A stretch of 64,000 bases of DNA. It comes from Pseudoduganella namucuonensis (GTDB taxonomy: Bacteria; Pseudomonadota; Gammaproteobacteria; Burkholderiales; Burkholderiaceae_D). The notes below the pieces were generated by a model. It was not told the DNA's origin, made no database searches, and was given only the letters and a program-made list of their open reading frames with translations. The DNA is taken from contig NZ_FPBO01000007.1 in assembly GCF_900116645.1 (NCBI RefSeq), positions 62,001 to 126,000 on the forward strand, read 5' to 3'. How positions within the stretch are numbered: position 1 is the first letter of the stretch; each line of letters opens with the position of its first letter. Made by a program: the position numbers and the translations under genes. This document shows positions 28,683 through 37,161 of this stretch, one piece after another.

Positions 28683-29830
28683 AATTATTGCTGAGAAACC
28701 ACACTTCCACCTTGCTGCTGGCCCTGGCGCTGGCCGGCCTGGCGTTGCCGCCGGCCGCCGTGCACGCGCAGCAGTCCGCCAAGGCCGCCAAGGCCGCCAA
28801 GGCGAAGAAGGCCAGGAAAGCCAAGACCCCGCCGCCGCCGAAGAAACCCGCCGTCGACTACGAGGGCGAGTTCGTCAATTTCGGCCAGTGGAAGGAGGTC
28901 AAGCAATTCCTGGACGACATGGCCGCCAAGCACGGCTTCGACCGCCTGGAGCTGGAAACGCTGATGGGCAAGGTGCGCTACGTGGATTCGGCCGTGCAGC
29001 TGATGAAGCCGGCCCCGCCCGGCAAGCCCAAGAACTGGCAGGCCTACAGCAAGCTGTTCATTGAACCGGTGCGCATCAACGGCGGCGTGCGCTTCTGGGA
29101 CGCCAACCGCGACGCGCTGGCGCGCGCCGAGGCGCTGTACGGCGTGCCGGCCGAAACCATCGTCGGCATCATCGGCGTGGAAACCGTGTACGGCGCCAAC
29201 ACCGGCCGCTTCCGCGTGCTGGACGCGCTGACCACGCTGGCCTTCGCCTATCCGCTGGCGCCGCAGCGCACGGCGCGCATGGAGTTCTTCAAGGGCGAAC
29301 TGGAAAGCACGCTGCTGTACGCGCGCCAGAGCGGCATCGACCCGTTCTCGATGCTGGGCTCGTACGCGGGCGCGGTCGGCCTGCCGCAGTTCATGCCCAG
29401 CAACATCGTCAAATACGCGGTGGATTTCGACGGCGACGGCCGCGTCGACCTGCGCAACTCGCCTTCCGACGCGATCGGCAGCGTGGCCGCCTTCCTGGTG
29501 GCGCACGGCTGGAACCGCGACGATCCGGGTCCCATCGTGTACGCCGCCACCGTGTCGCCCAGCCGCCAGTGGGAACGCTATTTGAACCAGGGCCTGGAGG
29601 CGAAATTCCGCCAGGAGGACTTGATGGCGGACGGGGTCGTCACCACTTCATCTTTGCCCGCGGGCATGCCATTTGGCCTGGTGGACTTGCAGAACGGCTC
29701 GGAGCCGACGGAATTTTGGCTGGGAACCAATAATTTCTTCGCCATCACCCAATACAACCGCAGCTTTTTCTACGCCATGTCGGTGGTGGAACTGGGGCGC
29801 GCGGTCAAGCTTACGCGACAACAGATGTAA
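28679..29830 (+). CDS. mltB: Lytic murein transglycosylase B family
   Basis: 383 residues with a signal peptide (LLLALALAGLALPPAAVHAQ) and no lipobox Cys, then a Lys/Ala-rich stretch (KAAKAAKAKKARKAK) and a Pro-rich hinge. The catalytic Glu is in GIIGVETVYGANTG (about residue 168), with GAVGLPQFMPSNI and a calcium-loop-like FDGDGRVDLRNS. The enzyme cleaves peptidoglycan to 1,6-anhydro-muropeptides. It overlaps the transglutaminase gene by ATGA, an unusually tight coupling of a wall hydrolase to the MoxR module. Confidence 0.92.
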   Translation: MKLLLRNHTSTLLLALALAGLALPPAAVHAQQSAKAAKAAKAKKARKAKTPPPPKKPAVDYEGEFVNFGQWKEVKQFLDDMAAKHGFDRLELETLMGKVRYVDSAVQLMKPAPPGKPKNWQAYSKLFIEPVRINGGVRFWDANRDALARAEALYGVPAETIVGIIGVETVYGANTGRFRVLDALTTLAFAYPLAPQRTARMEFFKGELESTLLYARQSGIDPFSMLGSYAGAVGLPQFMPSNIVKYAVDFDGDGRVDLRNSPSDAIGSVAAFLVAHGWNRDDPGPIVYAATVSPSRQWERYLNQGLEAKFRQEDLMADGVVTTSSLPAGMPFGLVDLQNGSEPTEFWLGTNNFFAITQYNRSFFYAMSVVELGRAVKLTRQQM

Positions 29831-30243
29831 GGAAGCGTAAACGGGCTTGAAATCTTGCCTCGGGGCAGCTATTGTATAGTTGATACTTGGAAACACCACA
29901 GGAATCATATCGTGCGGCAATGTCCGGGCTTTTTATTTTATACTCAACTTTGTCCAAAAGACAAAGCAAGGGATGGAATCCGCACAGGCATGCTAGCACA
30001 AGCACAAGGCGTGAATTCTCACACATTGTTGCGACCGGACAACAGTAACTCGCAGCAACACTTATTTTTTATTGCTTGTGAGTACGAGATTGCGTGATGT
30101 TGTACAATTGTGTATATATTATGAAACTTGTTATTTCGGAATTCCGTCCGTTGGTAAGCGTTCCCAAGTAAGGAGGAACATGGCCGCAGGCTCCGAGTGT
30201 TTCAACTTTGCAGGACAAACTTTACAGAAGGAACAGACGAATC
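29831..30243. other. AT-richer intergenic region upstream of the small HTH-like gene
   Basis: No coding frame of protein character is seen. Near 30090–30120 there is a TTGCGT…TATATA arrangement with about 17 bases between, a possible promoter for the following gene, leaving an untranslated leader of about 120 bases. No terminator hairpin for mltB could be identified. Confidence 0.35.
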
Positions 30244-30576
30244 ATGACAAACCAAGTTGGAATTGATATGAACAGCGACTCGGAAGGCGATGACCTGCTG
30301 CAGTACAACCCGAACCGCCTGCTCGACACGCTGATCGAAAACCTGCGCCTGAAAAACGATGCCGCGCTGTCGCGCGCATTGGAAGTGGCGCCACCGGTCA
30401 TCAGCAAAATCCGCCACCACCGCCTGCCGGTCGGGGCCTCGCTGCTGATCCGCATGCACGAGGTGAGCGACCTGTCGATCCGCGACCTGCGCTACCTGAT
30501 GGGCGACCGCCGCAACAAGTTCCGCATCAGCGACAAGCAGTTCAAGCCAAAAGAAGGCGAAACGCCGCAAAGCTGA
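30244..30576 (+). CDS. Small putative helix-turn-helix protein
   Basis: 110 residues, entirely helical in pattern. LLDTLIENLRLKNDAALSRALEVAPPVISKIRHHRLPVGAS reads like a Cro/CI-type helix-turn-helix (turn near ALEVAPP, recognition helix VISKIRHHR). It is followed by LLIRMHEVSDLSIRDLRYLMG. The ATG chosen follows AGAAGGAACAG; a second start at 30268 (MNSDSEGDD) is possible. Probably cytoplasmic DNA-binding protein; target unknown. A GC hairpin lies after the stop, convergent with cysM. Confidence 0.7.
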   Translation: MTNQVGIDMNSDSEGDDLLQYNPNRLLDTLIENLRLKNDAALSRALEVAPPVISKIRHHRLPVGASLLIRMHEVSDLSIRDLRYLMGDRRNKFRISDKQFKPKEGETPQS

Positions 30577-30597
30577 TGCTGGCTGGCGTACTCCGGC

Positions 30598-30615
30598 CCT
30601 CCCCTCGCGGGGAGG
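30598..30615. terminator. 7-bp GC hairpin between convergent genes
   Basis: CCTCCCC (30598–30604) and GGGGAGG (30609–30615) with a TCGC loop. There is no clear T-run on either side, so intrinsic termination is uncertain. Confidence 0.4.
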
Positions 30616-30638
30616 ACGGGCACGATTGAGTAGTTCAC

Positions 30639-31541
30639 TTACGCCGGAAACACCCCGGTGGACAAATAGCGGTCGCCCCGGTCGCACACGATGAACACGA
30701 TGGTGGCGTTTTCCACCGTTTGTGAAATCCGCAGTGCGATCTCGCAGGCGCCGGCCGCCGAAATCCCGCAGAAGATGCCCTCCTCCGCAGCCAGACGGCG
30801 CGCCATGCGCTCGGCGGCGGCCTGCGTCACGTATTCGATCTGGTCCACGCGCGCCTTGTCGTAGATCTTCGGCAGGTAGGCTTCCGGCCATTTGCGGATG
30901 CCGGCGATCTGCGAGCCCTCCTCCGGCTGCGCGCCGATAATGCGGATGGCCTCGCTCTTTTCCTTCAGGTATTGCGACACGCCCATGATGGTGCCGGTGG
31001 TGCCCATGGCGCTGACGAAGTGCGTCACGCGGCCGTCGGTGTCGCGCCAGATCTCGGGGCCGGTGCCCTCGTAGTGCGCGCGCGGGTTGTCGCCGTTGCC
31101 GAACTGGTCCAGGATGATGCCCTTGCCGTCGCGCTGCATCTGCTCGGCCATGTCGCGCGCGTATTCCATGCCGCCGGTTTTCGGCGTCAGCATGATCTGC
31201 GCGCCGTAGGCGGCCATCGCCTGCTTGCGCTCCTCGCTCTGGTTTTCCGGCATCAGCAGCAGCATCTTGTAGCCGCGGATGGCGGCCGCCATCGCCAGCG
31301 CGATGCCGGTGTTGCCCGAGGTCGCCTCGATCAGCGTGTCGCCCGGCTTGATGTCGCCGCGCTCCTCGGCGCGGCGCAGCATCGACATCGCCGCGCGGTC
31401 CTTGACGGAGCCGGCCGGATTGTTGCCTTCGAGTTTGCCCAGGATGATATTGCCGCGCTCGGCGGTTTCGGCGCCGGGAATGCGTACCAGGCGCACCAGC
31501 GGGGTGTTGCCGATCGTATCGGCAATAGTCTTGTAAGCCAT
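30639..31541 (-). CDS. cysM: Cysteine synthase B (O-acetylserine sulfhydrylase)
   Basis: 300 residues. The PLP Lys is in NPAGSVKDRAA (Lys47), the phosphate-binding loop is EATSGNTGIA, and MGTTGTIMGVS is the second cofactor loop. Length and the Arg/Lys-containing active site are closer to CysM than to the longer CysK. It makes cysteine from O-acetylserine and sulfide or thiosulfate. The start gives MAYKTIADTIGNTPLV; an in-frame ATG 11 codons upstream is less likely. Confidence 0.92.
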   Translation of the reverse strand: MAYKTIADTIGNTPLVRLVRIPGAETAERGNIILGKLEGNNPAGSVKDRAAMSMLRRAEERGDIKPGDTLIEATSGNTGIALAMAAAIRGYKMLLLMPENQSEERKQAMAAYGAQIMLTPKTGGMEYARDMAEQMQRDGKGIILDQFGNGDNPRAHYEGTGPEIWRDTDGRVTHFVSAMGTTGTIMGVSQYLKEKSEAIRIIGAQPEEGSQIAGIRKWPEAYLPKIYDKARVDQIEYVTQAAAERMARRLAAEEGIFCGISAAGACEIALRISQTVENATIVFIVCDRGDRYLSTGVFPA

Positions 31542-31622
31542 CGTGTTCGAGTTTTCGTTCCGCAAAAGATTCATTGTAATCCGGGACGCCGATCCGCGCC
31601 CGGCGCGGCCTCGGCGGCGGCG

Positions 31623-32192
31623 CTAGCGCGCCAGTTTCAGGCTCATCAGTGTATACGCCAGCCGCTCGCCGTCGATGCGGAACATGTCCTCGATCTCGCC
31701 GGTCTGGCGGAAGCCGCACTGGCGGTACAGCGCGCGGGCCGGCTCGTTCACGCTCAGCACTTCCAGGTCTATCCATTCCAGCGCGGTGGCGCTGCGCGCC
31801 CAGGCCAGCGCCGACGCCACCAGCACCCGGCCCAGCCCCTGGCGCCGCGCCAGCCGGTGCACGCCCATGCCCAGCAGCGCGCGGTGCGCCGTGCCGCCCT
31901 CGCCGCGCGCGCGCAGGTCGATATGGCCGAGGATACCGTCATGCCCGGTGGCGATCCAGGCCCGGCGCCAGCCCGGCTTGTGCAGCGGCACCTCCAGCGC
32001 CTTGGAAAAGGCGGCGGCCTTGTCGGCCGGGAACTCCTGGCGGCGCGGCAAGGGCTGGAACAGGGGCGCGCCGTCCAGGCCGTTGTCCTTCAAATGGTCG
32101 TTCAGGTAGGTGAAAAAGCCGGAGAGGTCATCGGCGGTCAGTGCCCGTATCGCGGGCTCTTGGCGCTGGGGAGCGGGCATGTCGGCTTTCAT
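31623..32192 (-). CDS. GNAT-family N-acetyltransferase
   Basis: 189 residues. IRALTADDLSGFF opens the fold; GMGVHRLARRQGLGRVLVASAL provides the acetyl-CoA pyrophosphate loop (R-x-x-G-x-G/A type), and NEPARALYRQCGFRQTG is the typical C-terminal beta-bulge region. Substrate unknown. The start is not backed by a strong ribosome site, and an ATG four codons later (MPAPQRQ) is an alternative. Confidence 0.85.
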   Translation of the reverse strand: MKADMPAPQRQEPAIRALTADDLSGFFTYLNDHLKDNGLDGAPLFQPLPRRQEFPADKAAAFSKALEVPLHKPGWRRAWIATGHDGILGHIDLRARGEGGTAHRALLGMGVHRLARRQGLGRVLVASALAWARSATALEWIDLEVLSVNEPARALYRQCGFRQTGEIEDMFRIDGERLAYTLMSLKLAR

Positions 32193-32322
32193 TCAAATGG
32201 GATGGCGGGAATTGTAGCAGCCGCGGCTCCTCTCTCTTAAGAATTTGGCATGAAGCCCATGGCATGCGCTAGACTGTCCGGGAACTACGACCGTCATTCT
32301 ACCCGCCCTATACGGACCCGCC

Positions 32323-34083
32323 ATGGCCACAGAAAACCCCGAATTCGCCAAGAACCTCAGCCAGGAAAAAGACGCGCCCGGCATCCCCGACTCGCTGGCC
32401 ACGCGCCGCCACCAGATGTTCCCCAAGCTGTCCGAGGCGGAGGTCAAGCGCATGCACCGCTTCGGCACCGTGCGCCACTACCGCGACGGCGAGCGCATGT
32501 TCGAGGCCGGCCGCAGCATCCTCGGCATGCACGTGGTGTTGAAGGGCAAGGTGGCGATCAGCCGCTATGACGGCCTGGGCAACACCTCGCTGATCGTCGA
32601 GCACGGCCCCGGGGAATTCGGCGCCGAGGTCGGCCAGCTGTCCGGCAAGCCGACCCTGGTCAACGGCGACGCGGTGGGCGACGTGGAGGTGCTGGTGATT
32701 CCGTCCGAATCGCTGCGCGCGCTGGTGATCGCCGAGGCCGAGCTGGGCGAGCGCATCGTGCGCGCGCTGATCTTGCGGCGCGTGGGCCTGATCGAGGTCA
32801 ATTCCGGCGGCCCGGTGCTGGTCGGCCCGCCCGGCCACCCGCGCCTGCACCACCTGCAAAGCTGGCTGGCCAGCAACGGCCACCCGCACTCCGTGCTCGA
32901 TCCCAAGACCGACGCCCAGGCCGCCGCGCTGTGCGAGCACTACCGGCCCACGGCGGACGAGTTGCCGCTGGTGGTGTGTCCGGACGGCAGCGTCAAGAAG
33001 AACCCCACCAATGTCGACCTGGGCCGCTGCCTGGGCATGCTGCCCGAGCTCAGCAGCGACAAGGTGTGGGATGTGATCGTGGTCGGCGCCGGGCCGGCCG
33101 GACTGGCGACGGCGGTGTACGCCGCGTCCGAGGGCTTGTCGGTGCTGGCGCTGGAGACGCGCGCCTTCGGCGGCCAGGCGGCGGCCAGCGCCCGCATCGA
33201 AAACTACCTGGGCTTCCCGACCGGCATCTCCGGCGCCGCGCTGGCGGGGCGGGCCTTCGTGCAGTCGCAAAAGTTCGGCGTCGAGATCGCGATTCCGGCG
33301 CCGGCCGGGCGGCTGATCTGCGACACCTACCCGCTGCAGGTGGAAATGTGCGGCAGCCTCACGCGGCTGCGGGCCAAGACCGTGGTGCTGTCCTGCGGCG
33401 CGCGCTACCGCCGTCCGTCGCTGGCGAACCTGAAGCGGTTCGAGGGACGCGGCGTCTACTACTGGGCCTCACCGATCGAGGCCAAGCTGTGCAAGACCGA
33501 GGAGATCGTGCTGGTCGGCGGCGGCAACTCCGCCGGGCAGGCCGCCGTGTTCCTGTCGGCCCACGCCTCCAAGGTGCACATGCTGGTGCGCGGGCCGGGG
33601 TTGGCTGCCACCATGTCCAGCTACCTGATCGAACGGATCGAAGCCACGCCCAACATCGTGCTGCACACGCACAGCGAGATCGTGGCGCTGGAGGGCAACG
33701 ACGAGGACGGCTTGCGACAAGTGCGCATCCGCTGCAGCGAGACCGGCGAGGAATGCGACTACGACGTCTGCCGCGTGTTCCTGTTCATCGGCGCCGACCC
33801 GAACACGGGCTGGCTCGGCGACTGCGGCGTGGACGTGGACGACAAGGGCTTCATCCGCACCGGTTTCGACGTGGCCAAGGCGCAATGCCGGGCCAACTTC
33901 GCCGACGGCGTCTACCCGAAGGACCTGCCGCCGCGGGCCGCGCTGGAGACCAGCGTGCCGGGCGTGTTCGCCATCGGCGACGTGCGCGCCAACTCCACCA
34001 AGCGGGTGGCCGCGGCGGTGGGCGAAGGCGCGGCCGTGGTTTCGCAGATCCACGCCTTCCTCGCCAGCCTCCCGCCCGCCTGA
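32323..34083 (+). CDS. Cyclic-nucleotide-binding domain fused to thioredoxin-reductase-like flavoprotein
   Basis: 586 residues. Residues about 40–150 form a cyclic-nucleotide-binding-type beta barrel (RYRDGERMFEAG, GMHVVLKGKVAIS, GEFGAEVGQLSGKPT). A short middle region follows. From about 250 comes a thioredoxin-reductase fold with FAD motif VVGAGPAGLATAV, NADPH motif LVGGGNSAGQAAV and C-terminal FAIGDVRANSTKRVA. The redox CxxC expected after the NADPH domain start is missing; YYWASPIEAKLCK stands near that place, so it is not a classical thioredoxin reductase. Proteins of this layout occur in proteobacteria, but their role is poorly defined. A nucleotide-gated reductase is a reasonable hypothesis. 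Confidence 0.88.
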   Translation: MATENPEFAKNLSQEKDAPGIPDSLATRRHQMFPKLSEAEVKRMHRFGTVRHYRDGERMFEAGRSILGMHVVLKGKVAISRYDGLGNTSLIVEHGPGEFGAEVGQLSGKPTLVNGDAVGDVEVLVIPSESLRALVIAEAELGERIVRALILRRVGLIEVNSGGPVLVGPPGHPRLHHLQSWLASNGHPHSVLDPKTDAQAAALCEHYRPTADELPLVVCPDGSVKKNPTNVDLGRCLGMLPELSSDKVWDVIVVGAGPAGLATAVYAASEGLSVLALETRAFGGQAAASARIENYLGFPTGISGAALAGRAFVQSQKFGVEIAIPAPAGRLICDTYPLQVEMCGSLTRLRAKTVVLSCGARYRRPSLANLKRFEGRGVYYWASPIEAKLCKTEEIVLVGGGNSAGQAAVFLSAHASKVHMLVRGPGLAATMSSYLIERIEATPNIVLHTHSEIVALEGNDEDGLRQVRIRCSETGEECDYDVCRVFLFIGADPNTGWLGDCGVDVDDKGFIRTGFDVAKAQCRANFADGVYPKDLPPRAALETSVPGVFAIGDVRANSTKRVAAAVGEGAAVVSQIHAFLASLPPA

Positions 34084-34097
34084 AAGTTACCGCATTA

Positions 34098-34171
34098 ACA
34101 TCGGTGTCAGGCGCGACATTCGGACGGGGACGCCGAGTCAAATGTCCGAATGTCGCGCCTGACACCGATGT
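34098..34171. repeat. Perfect 28-bp inverted repeat between convergent genes (GTGTCAG family)
   Basis: Arms 34098–34125 and 34144–34171 are perfect complements with an 18-nt loop; the left arm begins ACATCGGTGTCAGGCGCG. A T-run follows at 34172–34176. It lies between the flavoprotein gene and the M28 peptidase gene and likely ends transcription in one or both directions. Confidence 0.8.
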
Positions 34172-34182
34172 GTTTTTAATAA

Positions 34183-35577
34183 TTATCGGAGCGGGACGGG
34201 GTAGGCGGCGACGCTGGCGTTGCCGTCCTTGTCGACCGCTTGCACGCCGAAGAAGTAGTTGTCCTTCGAGAGCGGCACTTTGGCTTCCGTGACGTTGCCC
34301 ACCCACCTGGCGCCCTGCCAGTCGGCGGCCGTGGTGTCGCGCCATACGATGCGGTAGCCGGCCAGGTCGGGCTCGACATTGGCCTGCCAGACCAGCGTGG
34401 AGTCGTTTTCCAGCTGCGCGGTACGCAACTGGACCATCCGCGGCGCGGCCGGCGCCAGCGCCAGCGTGGCCAGCGCGGCGGCGTTCACCCGCGCGACCTT
34501 GGCGATGTAGTTGTAGTCGTTGTATTCGGGCATGTCGCCGATCACGACGCCGTTCTCGGTGCGCACGTTCTGGTGCTGGTGCTTGAAGTCCTCGTTCGGC
34601 TCGGTGAAGCGCAGCGCCGCGTAGCCGCGCTCGAGGAAGGGCATGTGGTCGCCGCCGCGCAGGTAGCGGTCGCGCCGCTGCACCACGCTGACCTTGAAGC
34701 CTGGCACGTAGCGCTCGCCCTGCTCCTTCACGTGGCGCGCCAGCTGGCGCGAGATGGAGTCGTTCTCGCCGCCGGTCTGCACCAGCGTGCGCACCGCCTC
34801 GCTCATTTCCTTCTCGACCGGGATGCCCTCGGCGAACAGTCGCACCTGCTTGTCGTCGATCTTGCCGTGCTCGTCGCGCGAGCTGCCGATGATGTCGTTG
34901 GTGAACATGCCGGCGATGTCGAGTTTCTGTTGCTTGGCCTGCTCGGCCCAGTGCGCGGCGCCCAGCAGGCCCTGCTCCTCGGCGGCCACCGTCATGAAGA
35001 CGATGGTGGCGTCGAATTGGTGGCGCGACATCACGCACGCCATCTCCATCACGGCGGCGGTGCCGGAGGCGTCGTCGTTGGCGCCGGGCGCGTAGCCCTT
35101 CTCGTCCATCACGTCGGTGTTGCGCGAGTCGTAGTGGCCGCTGACGACGTAGATCCGGTCCTTCGCCCCTTCCTGCGTGCCGGGCAGCGTCGCCACCACG
35201 TTGACGATCTCGGTCGGGCGGCTGATGCGCCTGGACACCGGCGCGACGTGGCTGTCGAAGGCGACTTGCAGGCGGCCGCCGTTGGCGGCGTTGCAGCGCT
35301 CGAACTCGCTCCTGATCCAGCGCCGCGCGGCGCCGATGCCCACCGTGTCGGACTCGGTCTCGGACATGGTGTGGCGCGTGTGGAAGCCGACCAGCTTGCG
35401 GATGGTCGCCTCGATGCGCCGCGGCGAGATGGCGCCGACGATGCGTTCGATCTCGGGCTGCTTGCGTTTCAGGTCCGGGCCGGCGGGCGCGGCCGCGGCG
35501 CAGGGGTTGATACCGGTGCCGGCCGCCAGCGCGCTGATAGCGCCCAGGCCGGCCAGGATAGCTTTGGTGCTTGCCAT
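34183..35577 (-). CDS. Secreted M28-family zinc peptidase with C-terminal fibronectin-like domain
   Basis: 464 residues with a signal peptide (AILAGLGAISALAAGTG). The M28 metal and catalytic motifs are present: SGHYDSRNTD (His, Asp), GANDDASGTAAVMEMA (bridging Asp) and AAEEQGLLGAAHWA (catalytic Glu and metal Glu); HMPFLERG supplies the later His. From about residue 370 a fibronectin-III-like domain follows (ENDSTLVWQANVEPDLAGYR). Probably an exported aminopeptidase. The start is set by the signal peptide. Confidence 0.9.
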   Translation of the reverse strand: MASTKAILAGLGAISALAAGTGINPCAAAAPAGPDLKRKQPEIERIVGAISPRRIEATIRKLVGFHTRHTMSETESDTVGIGAARRWIRSEFERCNAANGGRLQVAFDSHVAPVSRRISRPTEIVNVVATLPGTQEGAKDRIYVVSGHYDSRNTDVMDEKGYAPGANDDASGTAAVMEMACVMSRHQFDATIVFMTVAAEEQGLLGAAHWAEQAKQQKLDIAGMFTNDIIGSSRDEHGKIDDKQVRLFAEGIPVEKEMSEAVRTLVQTGGENDSISRQLARHVKEQGERYVPGFKVSVVQRRDRYLRGGDHMPFLERGYAALRFTEPNEDFKHQHQNVRTENGVVIGDMPEYNDYNYIAKVARVNAAALATLALAPAAPRMVQLRTAQLENDSTLVWQANVEPDLAGYRIVWRDTTAADWQGARWVGNVTEAKVPLSKDNYFFGVQAVDKDGNASVAAYPVPLR

Positions 35578-35645
35578 ATGGTGTCCTCGTGGGTAGGGCC
35601 GCCGCGCCCGCGGGCGGCACAGCTTGCCATCATCGCATACGGCCT

Positions 35646-36581
35646 TCAGGACGCGGAACCGGAGATTTGTATCGCTTTGTTGTCCTTGCTGTGCACCTTG
35701 CCGTCCGCGCCGACGGCGAGGTAGCCGACCTGCATGCCCTCCAGGAAGGCCGGCGCCCGCGCGCCCTTCAGCATGGCGATGGTGGCGCAGGCGCCCGCCG
35801 CCGCCGTCAGCGGCGCCAGCACGCTGACCGAGCGCCACGCCGTCACCGGCAGGCCGGTGGCGGGGTCGAGGATGTGGCAGTAGCGCCGCCCGTCCAGCTC
35901 GAAGTAGCGCTCGTAGTCCCCCGAGGTGCACAGCGCGCCGCCGGCGACGTCGATGGCGGCGATGGTGGCGTCGGCCCGGCGCGGGTCCTGGATGGCGATG
36001 CGCCACGGACTGCCGTCCGGCCGCGGACCGAGCACGTGGAAGTCGCCGCCCAGGTTCACATAGCCGTGGCGCACGCCCGCGTCCAGCAGGCAGGCGGCGG
36101 CGCGGTCGGCCGCGTATTCCTTGCCGAAGCCGCCGAAATCGAGCTCCATGCCGGCCACCGGCAGGCGCACCGAGCGGCGCTCGCGCTGCACCTTGGTCCA
36201 GCCGGTCAGCGCCAGCAGCGCGTCCAGCTGGCCGGGCGCGGGCAGGCGCGCGGCCGAGAAGTCCCAGGCCTTGCGCAGCACGCCGGTGGTGATGTCGAAC
36301 AGGCCGCCGCTCAGCTCGTACAACTGGGCCGCGTAGTGCAGCAGCGCGGCGGTCTCGTCGTCCAGCGCGACGGCCTCGCCGCCGGCCGCGCCGTTGATGG
36401 CGCTGACCACGCTGTCGGCGCGGTAGCGCGAGTATTTGGTTTCGATGCGGCGCACCTCGTCGATGGCGTGTTGCGCCAGTTCGCGCGCCGCCGCCTCGCT
36501 GGCGGCCGGCAGCAGCACCTGGCACGGACTGGCCATGGCGCGGAATTCGATGGTGTACAGGTCTGTCGTGTTCGCTACCAT
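35646..36581 (-). CDS. apbE: FAD:protein FMN transferase (ApbE family)
   Basis: 311 residues. The ApbE hallmark regions are visible: RRIETKYSRYRADSVVSAIN, FDITTGVLRKAW, GMELDFGGFGKEYAADRA, GGDFHVLGPRPDGSPWRIAI and HILDPATGLPV. Members attach FMN to Thr in exported flavoproteins. No signal peptide is evident, so location is uncertain. It follows the thioredoxin-like and cytochrome-containing lipoprotein genes on the same strand, suggesting one functional group. Confidence 0.92.
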   Translation of the reverse strand: MVANTTDLYTIEFRAMASPCQVLLPAASEAAARELAQHAIDEVRRIETKYSRYRADSVVSAINGAAGGEAVALDDETAALLHYAAQLYELSGGLFDITTGVLRKAWDFSAARLPAPGQLDALLALTGWTKVQRERRSVRLPVAGMELDFGGFGKEYAADRAAACLLDAGVRHGYVNLGGDFHVLGPRPDGSPWRIAIQDPRRADATIAAIDVAGGALCTSGDYERYFELDGRRYCHILDPATGLPVTAWRSVSVLAPLTAAAGACATIAMLKGARAPAFLEGMQVGYLAVGADGKVHSKDNKAIQISGSAS

Positions 36582-36618
36582 TCTTTGCTCATCCCTTCCC
36601 CCTCGCCCCATCCTTCAT

Positions 36619-37161
36619 TCATTGCAGTTGCAAGGCCGCCTTGATCTGCGCGTCGAGCACAGGCTGGTCGCCCTCCCTGAAGCCCGTATGCAGCCACAGC
36701 AGCTTGCCGTCCCGGCCGATCAGCGCACTGCTGGGCATGCCCTTGACGCCATAGGCCCGGGCGCTGGCGCCCGCCGTATCATACGCGACCACGAAGCCGG
36801 CCGGCACCTCGGCCAGGAAAGCGGCGGCCTCTTCCCTCCTGGTGTCCAGATTGATGGCCACCACGCGCAGACCCGCGCCGCCGTAGCGCTGCTGCAGTTC
36901 GCCCATCCAGGGGAAGGAACGCTTGCAGGGCGCGCACCAGGAGGCCCAGAAATCGAGATAGACCAGTTTGCCGCGGTAAGCGTCCAGGCTGACGCGGCCG
37001 CCATCGCCCGGCAGGTCGAAGGCCGGGGCCGGCGCGCCCGCCAACGGCGCCGCCGGCGCCGGCGTCGGGCCCGCCGACATCAGCGCGGCCGCGGCGAGCG
37101 TGGCCGCCGAGGACATCAGGCGGGGCGCCGCGAACGTGGCCGCCGGCGCCTCGGCCGTCAC
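36619..37161 (-). CDS. TlpA/ResA-like periplasmic thioredoxin
   Basis: 180 residues from a GTG start that overlaps the upstream stop codon (GTGA). The hydrophobic N-terminus (AATLAAAALMSAGPTPAP) would export or anchor it. The redox motif WCAPC is at residues 75–79 and the cis-Pro loop is VKGMPSSALIGRDG, a TlpA/ResA-type arrangement. Such proteins reduce disulfides, often of apocytochrome c. An internal ATG near 37119 is a possible alternative start. Translational coupling to the cytochrome-containing lipoprotein supports a joint role. Confidence 0.85.
   Translation of the reverse strand: MTAEAPAATFAAPRLMSSAATLAAAALMSAGPTPAPAAPLAGAPAPAFDLPGDGGRVSLDAYRGKLVYLDFWASWCAPCKRSFPWMGELQQRYGGAGLRVVAINLDTRREEAAAFLAEVPAGFVVAYDTAGASARAYGVKGMPSSALIGRDGKLLWLHTGFREGDQPVLDAQIKAALQLQ

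Noticed and set aside
34183..36525. A 780-codon open frame running from the M28 peptidase through apbE
   Set aside because: Only the part after 35577 begins with a signal peptide; the rest is a shadow of apbE in another frame.
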